Positions 19,446 to 29,232 of a stretch of 64,000 nt of DNA are shown one piece after another. The position numbers and the translations under genes were made by a program. Source of the stretch: Noviherbaspirillum aridicola (GTDB lineage Bacteria; Pseudomonadota; Gammaproteobacteria; Burkholderiales; Burkholderiaceae_D); the NCBI RefSeq assembly GCF_019656455.1, contig NZ_BPMK01000017.1, positions 1 through 64,000 of the forward strand. Reading direction: 5' to 3'. Under the pieces are notes generated by a model. That model was not told the DNA's origin and did not search any database. It was given only the letters and a program-made list of their open reading frames with translations. Positions within the stretch are counted from its first letter, which is position 1, and the number at the start of each line of letters is the position of its first letter.

Positions 19446-19468
19446 CGCCCGCCGATGCGGGCGTTTTT
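19446..19468 (+). terminator. Terminator between the convergent peroxiredoxin and corA genes
   Basis: CGCCCGC (19446-19452) and GCGGGCG (19457-19463) form a stem over CGAT, followed by TTTTT. The T run favours termination of the plus-strand peroxiredoxin gene. The stem ends 4 bp before the minus-strand corA stop. Confidence 0.85.
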
Positions 19469-19471
19469 GCA

Positions 19472-20566
19472 TCAGCCGTCCCGCCCCCGGTCCTCCAGGT
19501 AGCGCTTGCGCCGGAACAGCAGCAGCAGGACCACCACGATCACGGCCATCATGCCCATCGTGATCCAGAAGCCGAGCCGGTCCTCCAGCAGCGGCATCTG
19601 CGCAAAGTTCATCCCGAAGATGCCGGTGACGAGTGTCAGCGGCATGAACAGCGCGGTGATCACCGTCAGTGTGCGCATGATTTCGCTGGTGCGATGGGCC
19701 ATCGCGGAGAAGTGGATCTGCACCGCGGACTCAATCGTGGCCTCCAGCCGCTGTGCATGGTTGAGCACCCGGGTGATGTGCTCCATCACGTCATTGATCC
19801 GTACCAGCATCAGATCCGTGCTGCGGTTGTTCTCGTCCTGGGTATCGACGATATAGTCGCGCAGCTCCTGCATCGCATCGCGCTGGCCCTCGCACAGGTG
19901 GTCGAGCTTGCGCAGTTCGATGCGGGCGTCGAGCAGTGCGATCCAGTCCTGGAACGGCGAGCGCGGATCGAGCAGCGCGCGCTGCCAGCGGTCGATCTGC
20001 CCCGTCAGCGGCTGACGCAGATCCAGATACTGATCGACCATCGCGTTGAGCATGCGCAGCATCAGGTCCCCCGGGCTGGAGGGCGGCCGCCCACTGTGGC
20101 CGTTGCCGTTCTCGCGCCTGCGGTACTCCAGCAGGCGGGTACGCATGGTTTCGATGGTGCGGCTGTTGGGCGCGTGCACGGTGATGAGCGCGTTTTCCAT
20201 CAGCAGGAAAGTCACCGGCCGGGTCGTCAGTTTCGACAGCGCCGGCGGAATCCTGCGCTTGCCCTCGGCGCTCGGCGCCGCCTCCGGCGCGCCCGCGGTA
20301 TCGAGTGCCAGCTTGCGAAATACCACCATCGCATAGTCCTGGGTGGAGTCGAAATACGAGGGATGCGCGGGATTGACCGCATCGGTGAGGTGAGGGTCGT
20401 AGATCTGGATGCCGGTGATGCGCGCCACCGCGTCCCGCCATGCGCCGAGGTCGGCCCCGACTTCTTCATGCGTGGCGTCGAGCCAGAGAAATCCCTGGCC
20501 GGGGACGGCGTCGAACGGCTGCTGCAGTTGGGTGACTTGCTGACTATTGATGAGAAAGATGTCCAT
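19472..20566 (-). CDS. corA: CorA family Mg2+/Co2+ transporter
   Basis: The 364-residue protein has a large cytoplasmic N-terminal domain and two C-terminal membrane segments. The hallmark GMN motif (GIFGMNFAQMP) lies at the end of the first one. It ends in a basic tail (LLFRRKRYLEDRGRDG). The start is ATG at 20566 (MDIFLINSQQVTQL); the longer frame to 20650 lacks family similarity. It overlaps the 3' end of the upstream hydroxylase gene by 23 bp, so the two are probably co-transcribed. Confidence 0.92.
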   Translation of the reverse strand: MDIFLINSQQVTQLQQPFDAVPGQGFLWLDATHEEVGADLGAWRDAVARITGIQIYDPHLTDAVNPAHPSYFDSTQDYAMVVFRKLALDTAGAPEAAPSAEGKRRIPPALSKLTTRPVTFLLMENALITVHAPNSRTIETMRTRLLEYRRRENGNGHSGRPPSSPGDLMLRMLNAMVDQYLDLRQPLTGQIDRWQRALLDPRSPFQDWIALLDARIELRKLDHLCEGQRDAMQELRDYIVDTQDENNRSTDLMLVRINDVMEHITRVLNHAQRLEATIESAVQIHFSAMAHRTSEIMRTLTVITALFMPLTLVTGIFGMNFAQMPLLEDRLGFWITMGMMAVIVVVLLLLFRRKRYLEDRGRDG

Positions 20567-21800
20567 GCACCGGGGGCAGGGGTTTGAATACGAGCCAAAG
20601 CGCCAGCAGCGACACGACGGCGGCGACCGCGACCGCGCCCTGGGCCGCAACGGGCAGGGGCACGGGGCCGAACCAGGCGCCGGCGGCGAGCACGCCCGCC
20701 GCGGTAAGCACCAGCCGCAGCGCTTCGCCCGCCGCGTACAGGCGGCGCCCTTCGAGCATGCCGCCGATCAGCCAGAGCGAAGCCGCGAGCCAGCCCGCGT
20801 AGGCCGCCAGCTGCGCGGACGACATCGCATTGTACCCGGTGAGGAAATGGGTGGTCACCAGCAGCACGATGCCGAACTGGGCCAGGCAATACAGCTGCGC
20901 GCCCAGGCCAAGTGGCGGATCGTAGCGCGGACGGGTGATGTCGAAGGGGCGCGAGGGATAGCGTTCGATGACGTCGGCCGGCTTCCATCCCGGCGGCTTG
21001 AACCATATGCGCAGCTTGTCCTGCCAGCGCCGGGCGCGCCATGCATCGACGCTGATCGCCTTGTACACCTCGAGGTTGGCCCATACCGGATTCCAGCTGC
21101 GCAGCGGGCTGCGGGTGCCGTAGACGATGGTCTCGTCGTCGCGCTCATCGATGAAGGTGCCGAACAGCCGGTCCCACACGATCAGGATGCCGCCGTAATT
21201 CCTGTCGAGATAGATGTCGTTGACCGCGTGATGCACACGGTGGTTGGACGGCGAGACGAAGACACGGTCGAACCAGCCGAGCCTGCCGACCTGCTCCGTA
21301 TGCACCCAGAACTGGTAGAGCAGGTCGATCAGCCCGACCACCACGAAGACTTCGACCGGATAGCCGAGCACCGCCATCGGCAGATAGAAGATCCATCCGA
21401 GCAGCGCGCCGCTGCTGGTCTGCCGCAGCGCGGTCGAGAGGTTGTACTGCTCGCTTTGATGGTGCACCACATGCGCGGCCCACAGCACATTGACCTCATG
21501 TCCCATGCGGTGCAGCCAGTAGTAGCAGAAATCGTAGAGCAGCAGCCCGGAGACCCAGACCCATAGGCTGTCGGCAGGCAGGCGCCAGAGCGCCACGTGC
21601 TCCACCAGCCAGGCATAGATGCCGATGCGCAGCAGCGTCATGAAAACGCCGCTGACCTGGCTGAGCACGCCGAGGCTCAGGCTGTTGATGGTGTCGTTGA
21701 GCCGGTAGCCGTTGCGGCCGCGCCGGATGCCGACCACGAGCTCGATGAGGATCAGCAGCAGGAAGACCGGCGTGACCAGCGTGATGATTTTTTCGTGCAT
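20544..21800 (-). CDS. Sterol desaturase / fatty acid hydroxylase family membrane protein
   Basis: This is an integral membrane di-iron hydroxylase. The histidine clusters are visible: HRMGHEVNVLWAAHVVHH in the middle and NHRVHHAVND further on. Hydrophobic segments flank them, and a hydrophobic C-terminal part lies beyond the catalytic domain. ATG at 21800 (MHEKIITLVTPVFLL) follows GGAG at 21807-21810 and gives 418 residues; the ATG at 21812 has no binding site. The substrate cannot be told from sequence; lipids such as ornithine lipids or fatty acids are possibilities in proteobacteria. Confidence 0.85.
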   Translation of the reverse strand: MHEKIITLVTPVFLLLILIELVVGIRRGRNGYRLNDTINSLSLGVLSQVSGVFMTLLRIGIYAWLVEHVALWRLPADSLWVWVSGLLLYDFCYYWLHRMGHEVNVLWAAHVVHHQSEQYNLSTALRQTSSGALLGWIFYLPMAVLGYPVEVFVVVGLIDLLYQFWVHTEQVGRLGWFDRVFVSPSNHRVHHAVNDIYLDRNYGGILIVWDRLFGTFIDERDDETIVYGTRSPLRSWNPVWANLEVYKAISVDAWRARRWQDKLRIWFKPPGWKPADVIERYPSRPFDITRPRYDPPLGLGAQLYCLAQFGIVLLVTTHFLTGYNAMSSAQLAAYAGWLAASLWLIGGMLEGRRLYAAGEALRLVLTAAGVLAAGAWFGPVPLPVAAQGAVAVAAVVSLLALWLVFKPLPPVHGHLSHQ

Positions 21801-21935
21801 TGCAGTCTCCATGCATGCAGAAGCGACGCGTGCCGGGGATCCGGTCGCGCTTGTGGTTATAGCGGCAATGGTAGCCGATGCCGCAAGGCGTGGCGCGGCC
21901 CGGATTAGAGGAGGGATTCGGTTTGAGGCGGCGCA

Positions 21936-21959
21936 AAGGCGGGCCGGCCGGCCCGCCTT
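21936..21959 (-). terminator. 24-bp perfect palindrome after hemB
   Basis: The 24 bases at 21936-21959 are their own reverse complement (centre GGCCGGCC, outer AAGGCGGG/CCCGCCTT). It lies 15 bp past the hemB stop. Read on the minus strand it is followed by a short T run (CCTTTGCG), so it could be a weak terminator. It might also be a dyad for a protein. Confidence 0.5.
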
Positions 21960-21974
21960 GCCGTGACGGGCGGG

Positions 21975-23178
<1,204 letters not shown>

Positions 23179-23191
23179 GCCCGGACGATTT

Positions 23192-23878
23192 TCATTCTGC
23201 GGCCGCGGTCTTTTCCGCGTTCAGCCCGAGCAGTTCGAGAATCCGGGCATCCGCTTCTTCCAGGCCCACCCTTTTCAGCGCGGAAAACAGCTGTGCCGTG
23301 AACGGGAAGGGCTGGCCCTGTTCATCCACGTAGCTCGACAGCACCGTGTGCGTCTGCCGCAGCGCGTTGACCGATTCGCTGCGGGTGAGCTTGTCGGCCT
23401 TGGTCAGCAGGCAGTGCACCGGCTTGCCGCTGGGCGCGAACCACTCCAGCATCTGCACGTCGAGGTCGGTGAACGGCCGCCGCGCATCCATGATCAGCAC
23501 CAGTCCGGCGAGCTGCTCGCGTGTCTGGACATAGGTCCCGAGCAGTTCGTTCCAGTGGGCCTTGGCCTGGCCCGGCACTTCGGCATAGCCGTAGCCCGGC
23601 AGGTCGACCAGCAGCGCGCGGATCTCGTCGACGCGGGTCGGATCCTTGCGGTGCTGGGCGACGTGCGCGCCGCCTATCGAGAAATAATTGATGTGCTGCG
23701 TGCGTCCGGGCGTCTTGGAGGCGAACGCGAGCCGCTTCTGGTTGCACAGGATGTTGATCGCGGTCGACTTGCCGGCGTTGGAGCGGCCGGCGAAAGCGAT
23801 TTCCGGGACTTGCAGCTTTGGCAAATCGCGAAGGTGGTTCACCGTGGTGAAAAAGCGGGCTTGCCAGAGGAGGGACAT
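23192..23878 (-). CDS. engB: Ribosome biogenesis GTP-binding protein EngB (YsxC/YihA)
   Basis: This essential GTPase is needed for late 50S assembly. The 228 residues show G1 GRSNAGKST (about 31-39), G3 [10 protein letters not shown] and G4 LLTKADKL. It starts [20 protein letters not shown]. The ribosome binding site is not strong. It is divergent from the cytochrome c4 gene across a 225-bp gap with a palindromic -10-like box. Confidence 0.95.
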   Translation of the reverse strand: MSLLWQARFFTTVNHLRDLPKLQVPEIAFAGRSNAGKSTAINILCNQKRLAFASKTPGRTQHINYFSIGGAHVAQHRKDPTRVDEIRALLVDLPGYGYAEVPGQAKAHWNELLGTYVQTREQLAGLVLIMDARRPFTDLDVQMLEWFAPSGKPVHCLLTKADKLTRSESVNALRQTHTVLSSYVDEQGQPFPFTAQLFSALKRVGLEEADARILELLGLNAEKTAAAE

Positions 23879-23925
23879 GGGCGGGCGAGAAATTGCTGCA
23901 AGGGAGGGAAAAACGACAAGAACCT

Positions 23926-23935
23926 ATTGTACAAT
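23926..23935. promoter_or_regulatory. Palindromic ATTGTACAAT box between engB and cytochrome c4
   Basis: The ten bases ATTGTACAAT read the same on both strands, so each strand carries a -10-like TACAAT in the divergent intergenic region. No clear -35 element is present on either strand. It could serve both genes or be a repressor half-site pair. Confidence 0.4.
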
Positions 23936-23964
23936 AAGAGGTTATGTGCATCGCGCTGCTGCGA

Positions 23965-23986
23965 AGGTACAAATGAGGTACGAATG
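23965..23986 (+). repeat. Tandem 11-bp repeat upstream of cytochrome c4
   Basis: AGGTACAAATG is followed directly by AGGTACGAATG (10 of 11 identical), about 118 bp before the cytochrome c4 start. Spacing of 11 bp places both copies on the same DNA face. It could be a regulator site; none is known to me with this sequence. Confidence 0.45.
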
Positions 23987-24103
23987 CGGCGCACGACGAC
24001 GAGCAACAAGCGCACAGAGTGCGTCAGGGAGCCGACAGCGCAGACTGGCTGCGCCCACGCCACCGAGGCAAGAATCTTAAAATCAAGTCCCCAGGGTGTT
24101 TGA

Positions 24104-24763
24104 ATGAACCGTGTGTTTTCCCCGTTTGTGAAGTCCTTGTTTGTCGCGCTGATGGCGGTGTCCTCCGTGGCAACCGCCGCAGAAGAGAAAAAAGCACCGG
24201 CTGCCGATCCGGCCAAGGGCGAACAGCTGTACACCAGCGGGGATGCCTCGCGCAACATCATGGCCTGCGTCGGCTGCCACGGCGCCGCCGGCAATTCCAC
24301 CATCGTTCAGAACCCCAAGCTCGCCGCGCAGCACGCCGAATACATCGCCAAGCAGCTGAACGACTTCAAGAGCCCGAACCGCAACAACCCGGTCATGAGC
24401 CCGATCGCCAAGGCCATGTCGGATGAAGACATCAGGAACGTCTCCGCCTACCTCGACCGCCAGGCATCCAAGCCCAACGCGGCCAAGAACCGCGAAACCA
24501 TCGAGCTCGGCAAGAAGATCTACCGTGCCGGCATCGCCGACAAGAAGGTCCCGGCCTGCGCGGCCTGCCACGGCGCCAGCGGCGGCGGCATGCCCGCCCA
24601 GTTCGCGCGTCTTGCGGGCCAGCACCAGGATTACACGGTGGCCCAGCTGACCAGCTTCCGCGCCGGCACCCGCAAGAACAGCGCGCAGATGACCACCATC
24701 GCCAAGCGCATGTCGGACGAGGAAATCCAGGCTGTGGCAGACTATGTGGCCGGCCTGAGGTAA
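24104..24763 (+). CDS. Cytochrome c4, diheme
   Basis: This periplasmic electron carrier is made of two similar cytochrome c domains. Heme attachment sites are CVGCH at residue 55 and CAACH at residue 152, each followed at 40-50 residues by an axial Met candidate. A signal peptide covers about residues 1-25 (ending VSSVATAAE). The 219-residue length is typical. It lies just upstream of resB and ccsB, which make the System II machine that attaches heme to such proteins, but a terminator separates them. Confidence 0.93.
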   Translation: MNRVFSPFVKSLFVALMAVSSVATAAEEKKAPAADPAKGEQLYTSGDASRNIMACVGCHGAAGNSTIVQNPKLAAQHAEYIAKQLNDFKSPNRNNPVMSPIAKAMSDEDIRNVSAYLDRQASKPNAAKNRETIELGKKIYRAGIADKKVPACAACHGASGGGMPAQFARLAGQHQDYTVAQLTSFRAGTRKNSAQMTTIAKRMSDEEIQAVADYVAGLR

Positions 24764-24792
24764 ATCAGACAAAGCAACACAAGAACAGGGAG

Positions 24793-24822
24793 GGGGTGGC
24801 AGATGCCACCCCTTTCTCTTTT
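24793..24822 (+). terminator. Terminator or attenuator between cytochrome c4 and resB
   Basis: GGGGTGGC (24793-24800) pairs with GCCACCCC (24805-24812) over AGAT, followed by TTTCTCTTTT. The ATG at 24803 lies in this loop and so is unlikely to be the resB start. Partial read-through would couple the two units. Confidence 0.8.
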
Positions 24823-24832
24823 GGGCAAACAG

Positions 24833-26941
24833 ATGAGCACTCCTACTTCCGGACTCCACCTGCACACCCGGCGCCGCTGGGTCGCCGACCTGGTGGAACT
24901 GGTTTCCTCGATGCGTTTCGCGATCAGCCTGCTGACGCTGATCGCGATCGCTTCCGTCATCGGCACCGTACTCAAGCAGAACGAGCCGATGCCCAATTAC
25001 GTCAACCAGTTCGGGCCGTTCTGGTTCGCGGTGTTCGACAAGCTCAACCTGTACACGGTGTACTCGGCATGGTGGTTTCTGCTCATCATGGCCTTCCTGG
25101 TGGTCTCGACCACGCTGTGCATCGTGCGCAATACCCCCAAGATGCTGCGCGACATGCGCAGCTGGCGCGAGAATGTGCGCGAGCAGTCGCTGCGCAATTT
25201 TCCGCACAAGGCGGAATGGGCGAGCGGGCTGCCGCTGCGGGACAACGCCCGCTCGCTCGCGCAGCGTGTGGCCGGCAGCGGCTACAAGCTGAAAGTGATC
25301 GAGAAGGACGACGCGGTGCTGATCAGCGCCAGGCGCGGCGCGGCCAACAAGTGGGGCTATATCTTCGCCCACAGCGCCATCGTCATCATCTGCCTGGGCG
25401 GACTGCTCGACTCCGACCTGCCGATCCGCTTTCAGCAATGGTTCGGCGGGAAGACGCCATTCGCCGGTACCGGCGCGATCGCCGACATCGCGCCTCAGCA
25501 CCGGCTCGGGCTGGGCAATCCCAGCTTCCGCGCCAATGCCTTCATCCCCGAGGGCGCGACCACCACCACCGCGGTGATCCCGCAGCAGGGCGGCGTGTAC
25601 ATCCAGGAGCTGCCGTTCGCGATCGAGCTCAAGCGCTTCATCGTCGATTTCTACTCCACCGGCATGCCCAAGCTGTTTGCCAGCGAAGTGGTCGTTCACG
25701 ACCGCGAGGCGGGCAAGACCTTCCCCGCCACCATCAAGGTCAACGAGCCGCTGATCTACAAGGGCGTGGCCGTCTATCAGTCCAGCTTCGACGACGGCGG
25801 CAGCAAGCTCAGGCTGGCCGCCTATCCGATGACCGGTGTGCTGTCCGAGCCCTTTCCGGTCGAAGGCGAGGTCAACGGCAGCACCCAGCTGGGCAGCAGC
25901 AGCGGCAACGAGTACACGATCGAATGGTCCGGCTTCAAGGTGTTCAATGTCGAGAACATGGCCGAGGCGGGCCAGGACGTGCGCGCGGTGAATCCCAACC
26001 AGAGCTTCAATGAAAAGGTGACCGCGGGACTGGGCAAGCAGCTCGGTTCGGCAGCCAGGCCCGATGCCAACAAGGATCTGAAGAACGTCGGCCCGAGCGT
26101 GCAATACAAGCTGCGCGACAAGACCGGCCAGGCGCGCGAATATCACAACTACATGCAGCCGGTGCAGCTGGAAGGCGCCTGGGTATTCCTGACCGGGATG
26201 CGCGCCGCGCCGAGCGAGCCTTTCCGCTACCTGCGCATTCCGGCTGACGAGAACGACAGCGTCGAGGAGTGGATACGCCTGCGCGCGGCGCTTGCCGATC
26301 CCGCCCTGCGCGAGCGGGCCTCGCACCGCTATGCGCAGCAGGCGGTGCCGGCCAATCGCGAGAACGCCGAAGCCATGCGCGACCAGTTGCAGAAGTCGTC
26401 GGCGCGTGGACTCGAAATCTTCGCCGGCGATGGCAGCCAGTCCGGCTATATGGCGGTGTCGCGCTTCCTCGAACGGGTGCCCGCATCGGACCAGGAGAAA
26501 GCCGCCGAAATCTTCATGAAAATCCTGAACGGCAGCATGTGGGAGCTGTGGCAAGCTGCGCGGGAAAAAGCGGGAGCCAGGCCGGCGGAGCAGAATGAAA
26601 AGAACGTGCGCTTCCTGCAACTGGCCACCAATGCAATCTCCGACGCCGCCTTCTATGGCGCGCCGGTCTTCCTGCAACTGAAGGAATTCGAAGAAGTCAA
26701 AGCTTCCGTGCTGCAAGTGACGCGTTCGCCGGGCAAGAACATCGTCTACCTCGGCTGCCTGTTCCTTACGCTCGGCGTGTTTGCGATGTTCTACATTCGC
26801 GAGCGCCGGCTCTGGATCTGGCTGAAGCCGGACGGGCAGGGCGGCTCGCAGGCGCTGATGGCGCTGAGCACGCAGCGCCGCACGCTGGACTTCGAGAAGG
26901 AATTCGAATCGCTGAAAGCACAGCTGGCGAAGCCGGCCTGA
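24833..26941 (+). CDS. resB: Cytochrome c biogenesis protein ResB (Ccs1)
   Basis: ResB and CcsB together move heme across the membrane and ligate it to apocytochromes (System II). The 702-residue product begins MSTPTSGLHLHTRRRWVADL. It has four likely membrane segments: three in the first 180 residues (LLTLIAIASVIGTVL, FLLIMAFLVVSTTLCI, IFAHSAIVIICLGGLL) and one near the C terminus. A large periplasmic domain lies between. ATG at 24833 was chosen because the upstream ATG lies in a terminator loop. ccsB follows 11 bp later. Confidence 0.93.
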   Translation: MSTPTSGLHLHTRRRWVADLVELVSSMRFAISLLTLIAIASVIGTVLKQNEPMPNYVNQFGPFWFAVFDKLNLYTVYSAWWFLLIMAFLVVSTTLCIVRNTPKMLRDMRSWRENVREQSLRNFPHKAEWASGLPLRDNARSLAQRVAGSGYKLKVIEKDDAVLISARRGAANKWGYIFAHSAIVIICLGGLLDSDLPIRFQQWFGGKTPFAGTGAIADIAPQHRLGLGNPSFRANAFIPEGATTTTAVIPQQGGVYIQELPFAIELKRFIVDFYSTGMPKLFASEVVVHDREAGKTFPATIKVNEPLIYKGVAVYQSSFDDGGSKLRLAAYPMTGVLSEPFPVEGEVNGSTQLGSSSGNEYTIEWSGFKVFNVENMAEAGQDVRAVNPNQSFNEKVTAGLGKQLGSAARPDANKDLKNVGPSVQYKLRDKTGQAREYHNYMQPVQLEGAWVFLTGMRAAPSEPFRYLRIPADENDSVEEWIRLRAALADPALRERASHRYAQQAVPANRENAEAMRDQLQKSSARGLEIFAGDGSQSGYMAVSRFLERVPASDQEKAAEIFMKILNGSMWELWQAAREKAGARPAEQNEKNVRFLQLATNAISDAAFYGAPVFLQLKEFEEVKASVLQVTRSPGKNIVYLGCLFLTLGVFAMFYIRERRLWIWLKPDGQGGSQALMALSTQRRTLDFEKEFESLKAQLAKPA

Positions 26942-26952
26942 AGGAGCAAATC

Positions 26953-28125
26953 ATGGATGTGACACAGAACCCCCGGGCGCCGATCGACACGCCGATCTAC
27001 ACCGCGCCACCCGGATATTTCCGCCGCCTCTCCGTCCTCGACTGGCTGTATGCCCTGGCGCTCGCGGCCGGCGCGCTGTTCGCGCTGCAACGCTTCGGCG
27101 ATTACATGGATGTGTACGAGAAGGGCATCCTGCTGCTGTCGGCACCCACTTTCGCCTGGCTCGGCTGGCAATGGAAGCCGATACGCGGATTGATGGCGCT
27201 GCTGGCGCTGCTGTCGCTGGCAGCGATCGCCCAGTACGGCGGCGCGCTCGATGCCGCCGAAAACAAGTTCTTCCTCAAGTACGCGCTGTCGAGCCAGTCG
27301 GCCATCCTCTGGATGAGCACGCTGTTCTTCCTCTCCACGCTGTTCTACTGGGGCGGCCTGGCGATGCGCTCGCAATTCGGCGGCGCGGTCGGCAGCAAGC
27401 TGTGCTGGGCGGCGGTGGTGATCGGCTTCACCGGCATGCTGGTGCGCTGGTACGAGTCGTATCTGCTGGGCACCGACATCGGCCATATCCCGATCTCCAA
27501 CCTGTACGAAGTCTTCATCCTGTTCTGCCTGATCACCGCGCTGTTTTACCTGTACTACGAACAGCAGTACCAGACGCTGCAGCTCGGGGCCTTCGTGATG
27601 CTGGTGATCTCGGCCGCGGTCGGCTTCCTGCTCTGGTACACCGTCAGCCGCGAGGCGGCCGCGATCCAGCCGCTCGTGCCGGCACTGCAGAGCTGGTGGA
27701 TGAAGATCCACGTGCCGGCCAACTTCATCGGCTACGGCACCTTCGCGCTGGCGGCGATGGTGGCGATCGCCTGGCTGCTCAAGTCGAAAGGCGTGCTGGC
27801 CGACAGGCTGCCGGCGCTGGAAGTGCTCGATGACGTGATGTACAAGGCCATCGCCGTCGGCTTCGCCTTCTTCACCATCGCCACCATCCTCGGCGCGCTG
27901 TGGGCGGCCGAGGCCTGGGGCGGCTACTGGTCCTGGGACCCCAAGGAAACCTGGGCCCTGATCGTCTGGCTCAACTACGCGGCCTGGCTGCACATGCGCC
28001 TGATGAAGGGCCTGCGCGGCGCGGTGGCGGCCTGGTGGGCGCTGGTCGGCCTGCTGGTCACCACCTTCGCCTTCCTCGGCGTCAACATGTTCCTCTCCGG
28101 GCTGCATTCCTACGGCGCCCTCTGA
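26953..28125 (+). CDS. ccsB: Cytochrome c biogenesis protein CcsB (CcsA family)
   Basis: This is the heme-handling channel of System II. The 390-residue protein has about eight membrane segments and the tryptophan-rich heme motif WGGYWSWDPKETWALIVW at about residues 319-336. Conserved histidines occur in MKIHVPANFIGYG and AWLHMRLMKG. It forms an operon with resB; the start follows AAGGAG at 26941-26946. System I (ccm) genes are not present in this window. Confidence 0.95.
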   Translation: MDVTQNPRAPIDTPIYTAPPGYFRRLSVLDWLYALALAAGALFALQRFGDYMDVYEKGILLLSAPTFAWLGWQWKPIRGLMALLALLSLAAIAQYGGALDAAENKFFLKYALSSQSAILWMSTLFFLSTLFYWGGLAMRSQFGGAVGSKLCWAAVVIGFTGMLVRWYESYLLGTDIGHIPISNLYEVFILFCLITALFYLYYEQQYQTLQLGAFVMLVISAAVGFLLWYTVSREAAAIQPLVPALQSWWMKIHVPANFIGYGTFALAAMVAIAWLLKSKGVLADRLPALEVLDDVMYKAIAVGFAFFTIATILGALWAAEAWGGYWSWDPKETWALIVWLNYAAWLHMRLMKGLRGAVAAWWALVGLLVTTFAFLGVNMFLSGLHSYGAL

Positions 28126-28218
28126 CGCGAACCGGCGCTCGCGGGCGGCAGTCGAAATTGTTGTAAGGTTACGGCGCACAGTCCGACCAAGCATCATCGA
28201 CAACGCCCGGGAGCGACC

Positions 28219-29196
28219 ATGTTCATCAAGCGACAGCCCAACGGGATGGATATCCCGTTCAGTTCCGAAATCACCCCCCGCGAAGTTTTCGAGTCGCGCC
28301 GCCGTTTCATCCGCCAGCTTGCGCTCGGCTCCATCGCGGGCAGCGCGCTCGCCGACATGGCCCTGCGCGAGGCATTCGCGCAGTCGCCGGGCGCGCAGAA
28401 GCTGCCGGCGAAACCGAATCCGTCCTTCGTGGTCATGGACAAGCCCACCGATTACAAGGACGCGACCGGTTACAACAATTTCTACGAATTCGGCACCGAC
28501 AAGGACGATCCCGCGCGTCATGCCGGCAGCCTGCAGACCCGTCCGTGGACGGTCGCGATCGAAGGCGAGGTGAAAAAGCCGCTGACGCTCGATATCGACA
28601 GCCTGCTGAAACTGGCGCCGCTCGAGGAGCGTATATATCGCTTGAGATGCGTGGAAGGCTGGTCCATGGTGATTCCCTGGGTGGGCTACCCGCTGTCGGA
28701 ACTGATCAGGAAAGCCGAACCCAACGGCAACGCCAAGTACGTGGAATTCGTGACCCTGGCGGACAGGAAGCAGATGCCGGGGCTGCGCAGCCCGGTGCTG
28801 GAGTGGCCGTACGTGGAGGGCCTGCGGCTGGATGAAGCCAATCACCCGCTGACCCTGCTCACGCTCGGCATGTATGGCGAAGTCCTGCCGAAGCAGAACG
28901 GCGCGCCGGTGCGCATCGTGGTGCCCTGGAAGTACGGCTTCAAGTCGCCGAAATCCATCGTGAAGATCCGCTTCGTGCGCGAACAGCCGAGGACCGCGTG
29001 GAATATTTCGGCGCCGCAGGAATACGGGTTCTACTCCAACGTCAACCCGGAAGTCGACCATCCGCGCTGGTCCCAGGCCACCGAGCGGCGGATCGGTGAA
29101 GACGGCTTCTTCACGCGCAAGCGCAAGACGCTGATGTTCAACGGCTACGACGTCGGCTCCCTGTATGCGGGAATGGATCTGAAGAAGTTTTACTGA
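28219..29196 (+). CDS. msrP: Protein-methionine-sulfoxide reductase, catalytic subunit MsrP (YedY)
   Basis: This periplasmic molybdopterin enzyme repairs oxidised methionines in envelope proteins. A twin-arginine signal is visible ([16 protein letters not shown], about residues 28-44). The molybdenum ligand Cys is about residue 144 in [13 protein letters not shown]. Length is 325 residues, normal for the family. The heme membrane partner MsrQ follows 36 bp downstream. The start follows GGGAGCG at 28210-28216. Confidence 0.95.
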   Translation: MFIKRQPNGMDIPFSSEITPREVFESRRRFIRQLALGSIAGSALADMALREAFAQSPGAQKLPAKPNPSFVVMDKPTDYKDATGYNNFYEFGTDKDDPARHAGSLQTRPWTVAIEGEVKKPLTLDIDSLLKLAPLEERIYRLRCVEGWSMVIPWVGYPLSELIRKAEPNGNAKYVEFVTLADRKQMPGLRSPVLEWPYVEGLRLDEANHPLTLLTLGMYGEVLPKQNGAPVRIVVPWKYGFKSPKSIVKIRFVREQPRTAWNISAPQEYGFYSNVNPEVDHPRWSQATERRIGEDGFFTRKRKTLMFNGYDVGSLYAGMDLKKFY

Positions 29197-29232
29197 GCCG
29201 GCGCGAGGCCGGCAGGAGATGGAGTGGAAGCG

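Noticed and set aside
24803-24832. ATG at 24803 as the resB start
   Set aside because: It lies in the loop of a terminator-like hairpin. Its apparent ribosome binding site is the hairpin arm, and the ten extra residues are unlike ResB proteins.
24083-26716. An 877-codon minus-strand frame opposite cytochrome c4 and resB
   Set aside because: Same cause. It covers two well-recognised plus-strand genes and has low-complexity Arg/His/Ala-rich translation.
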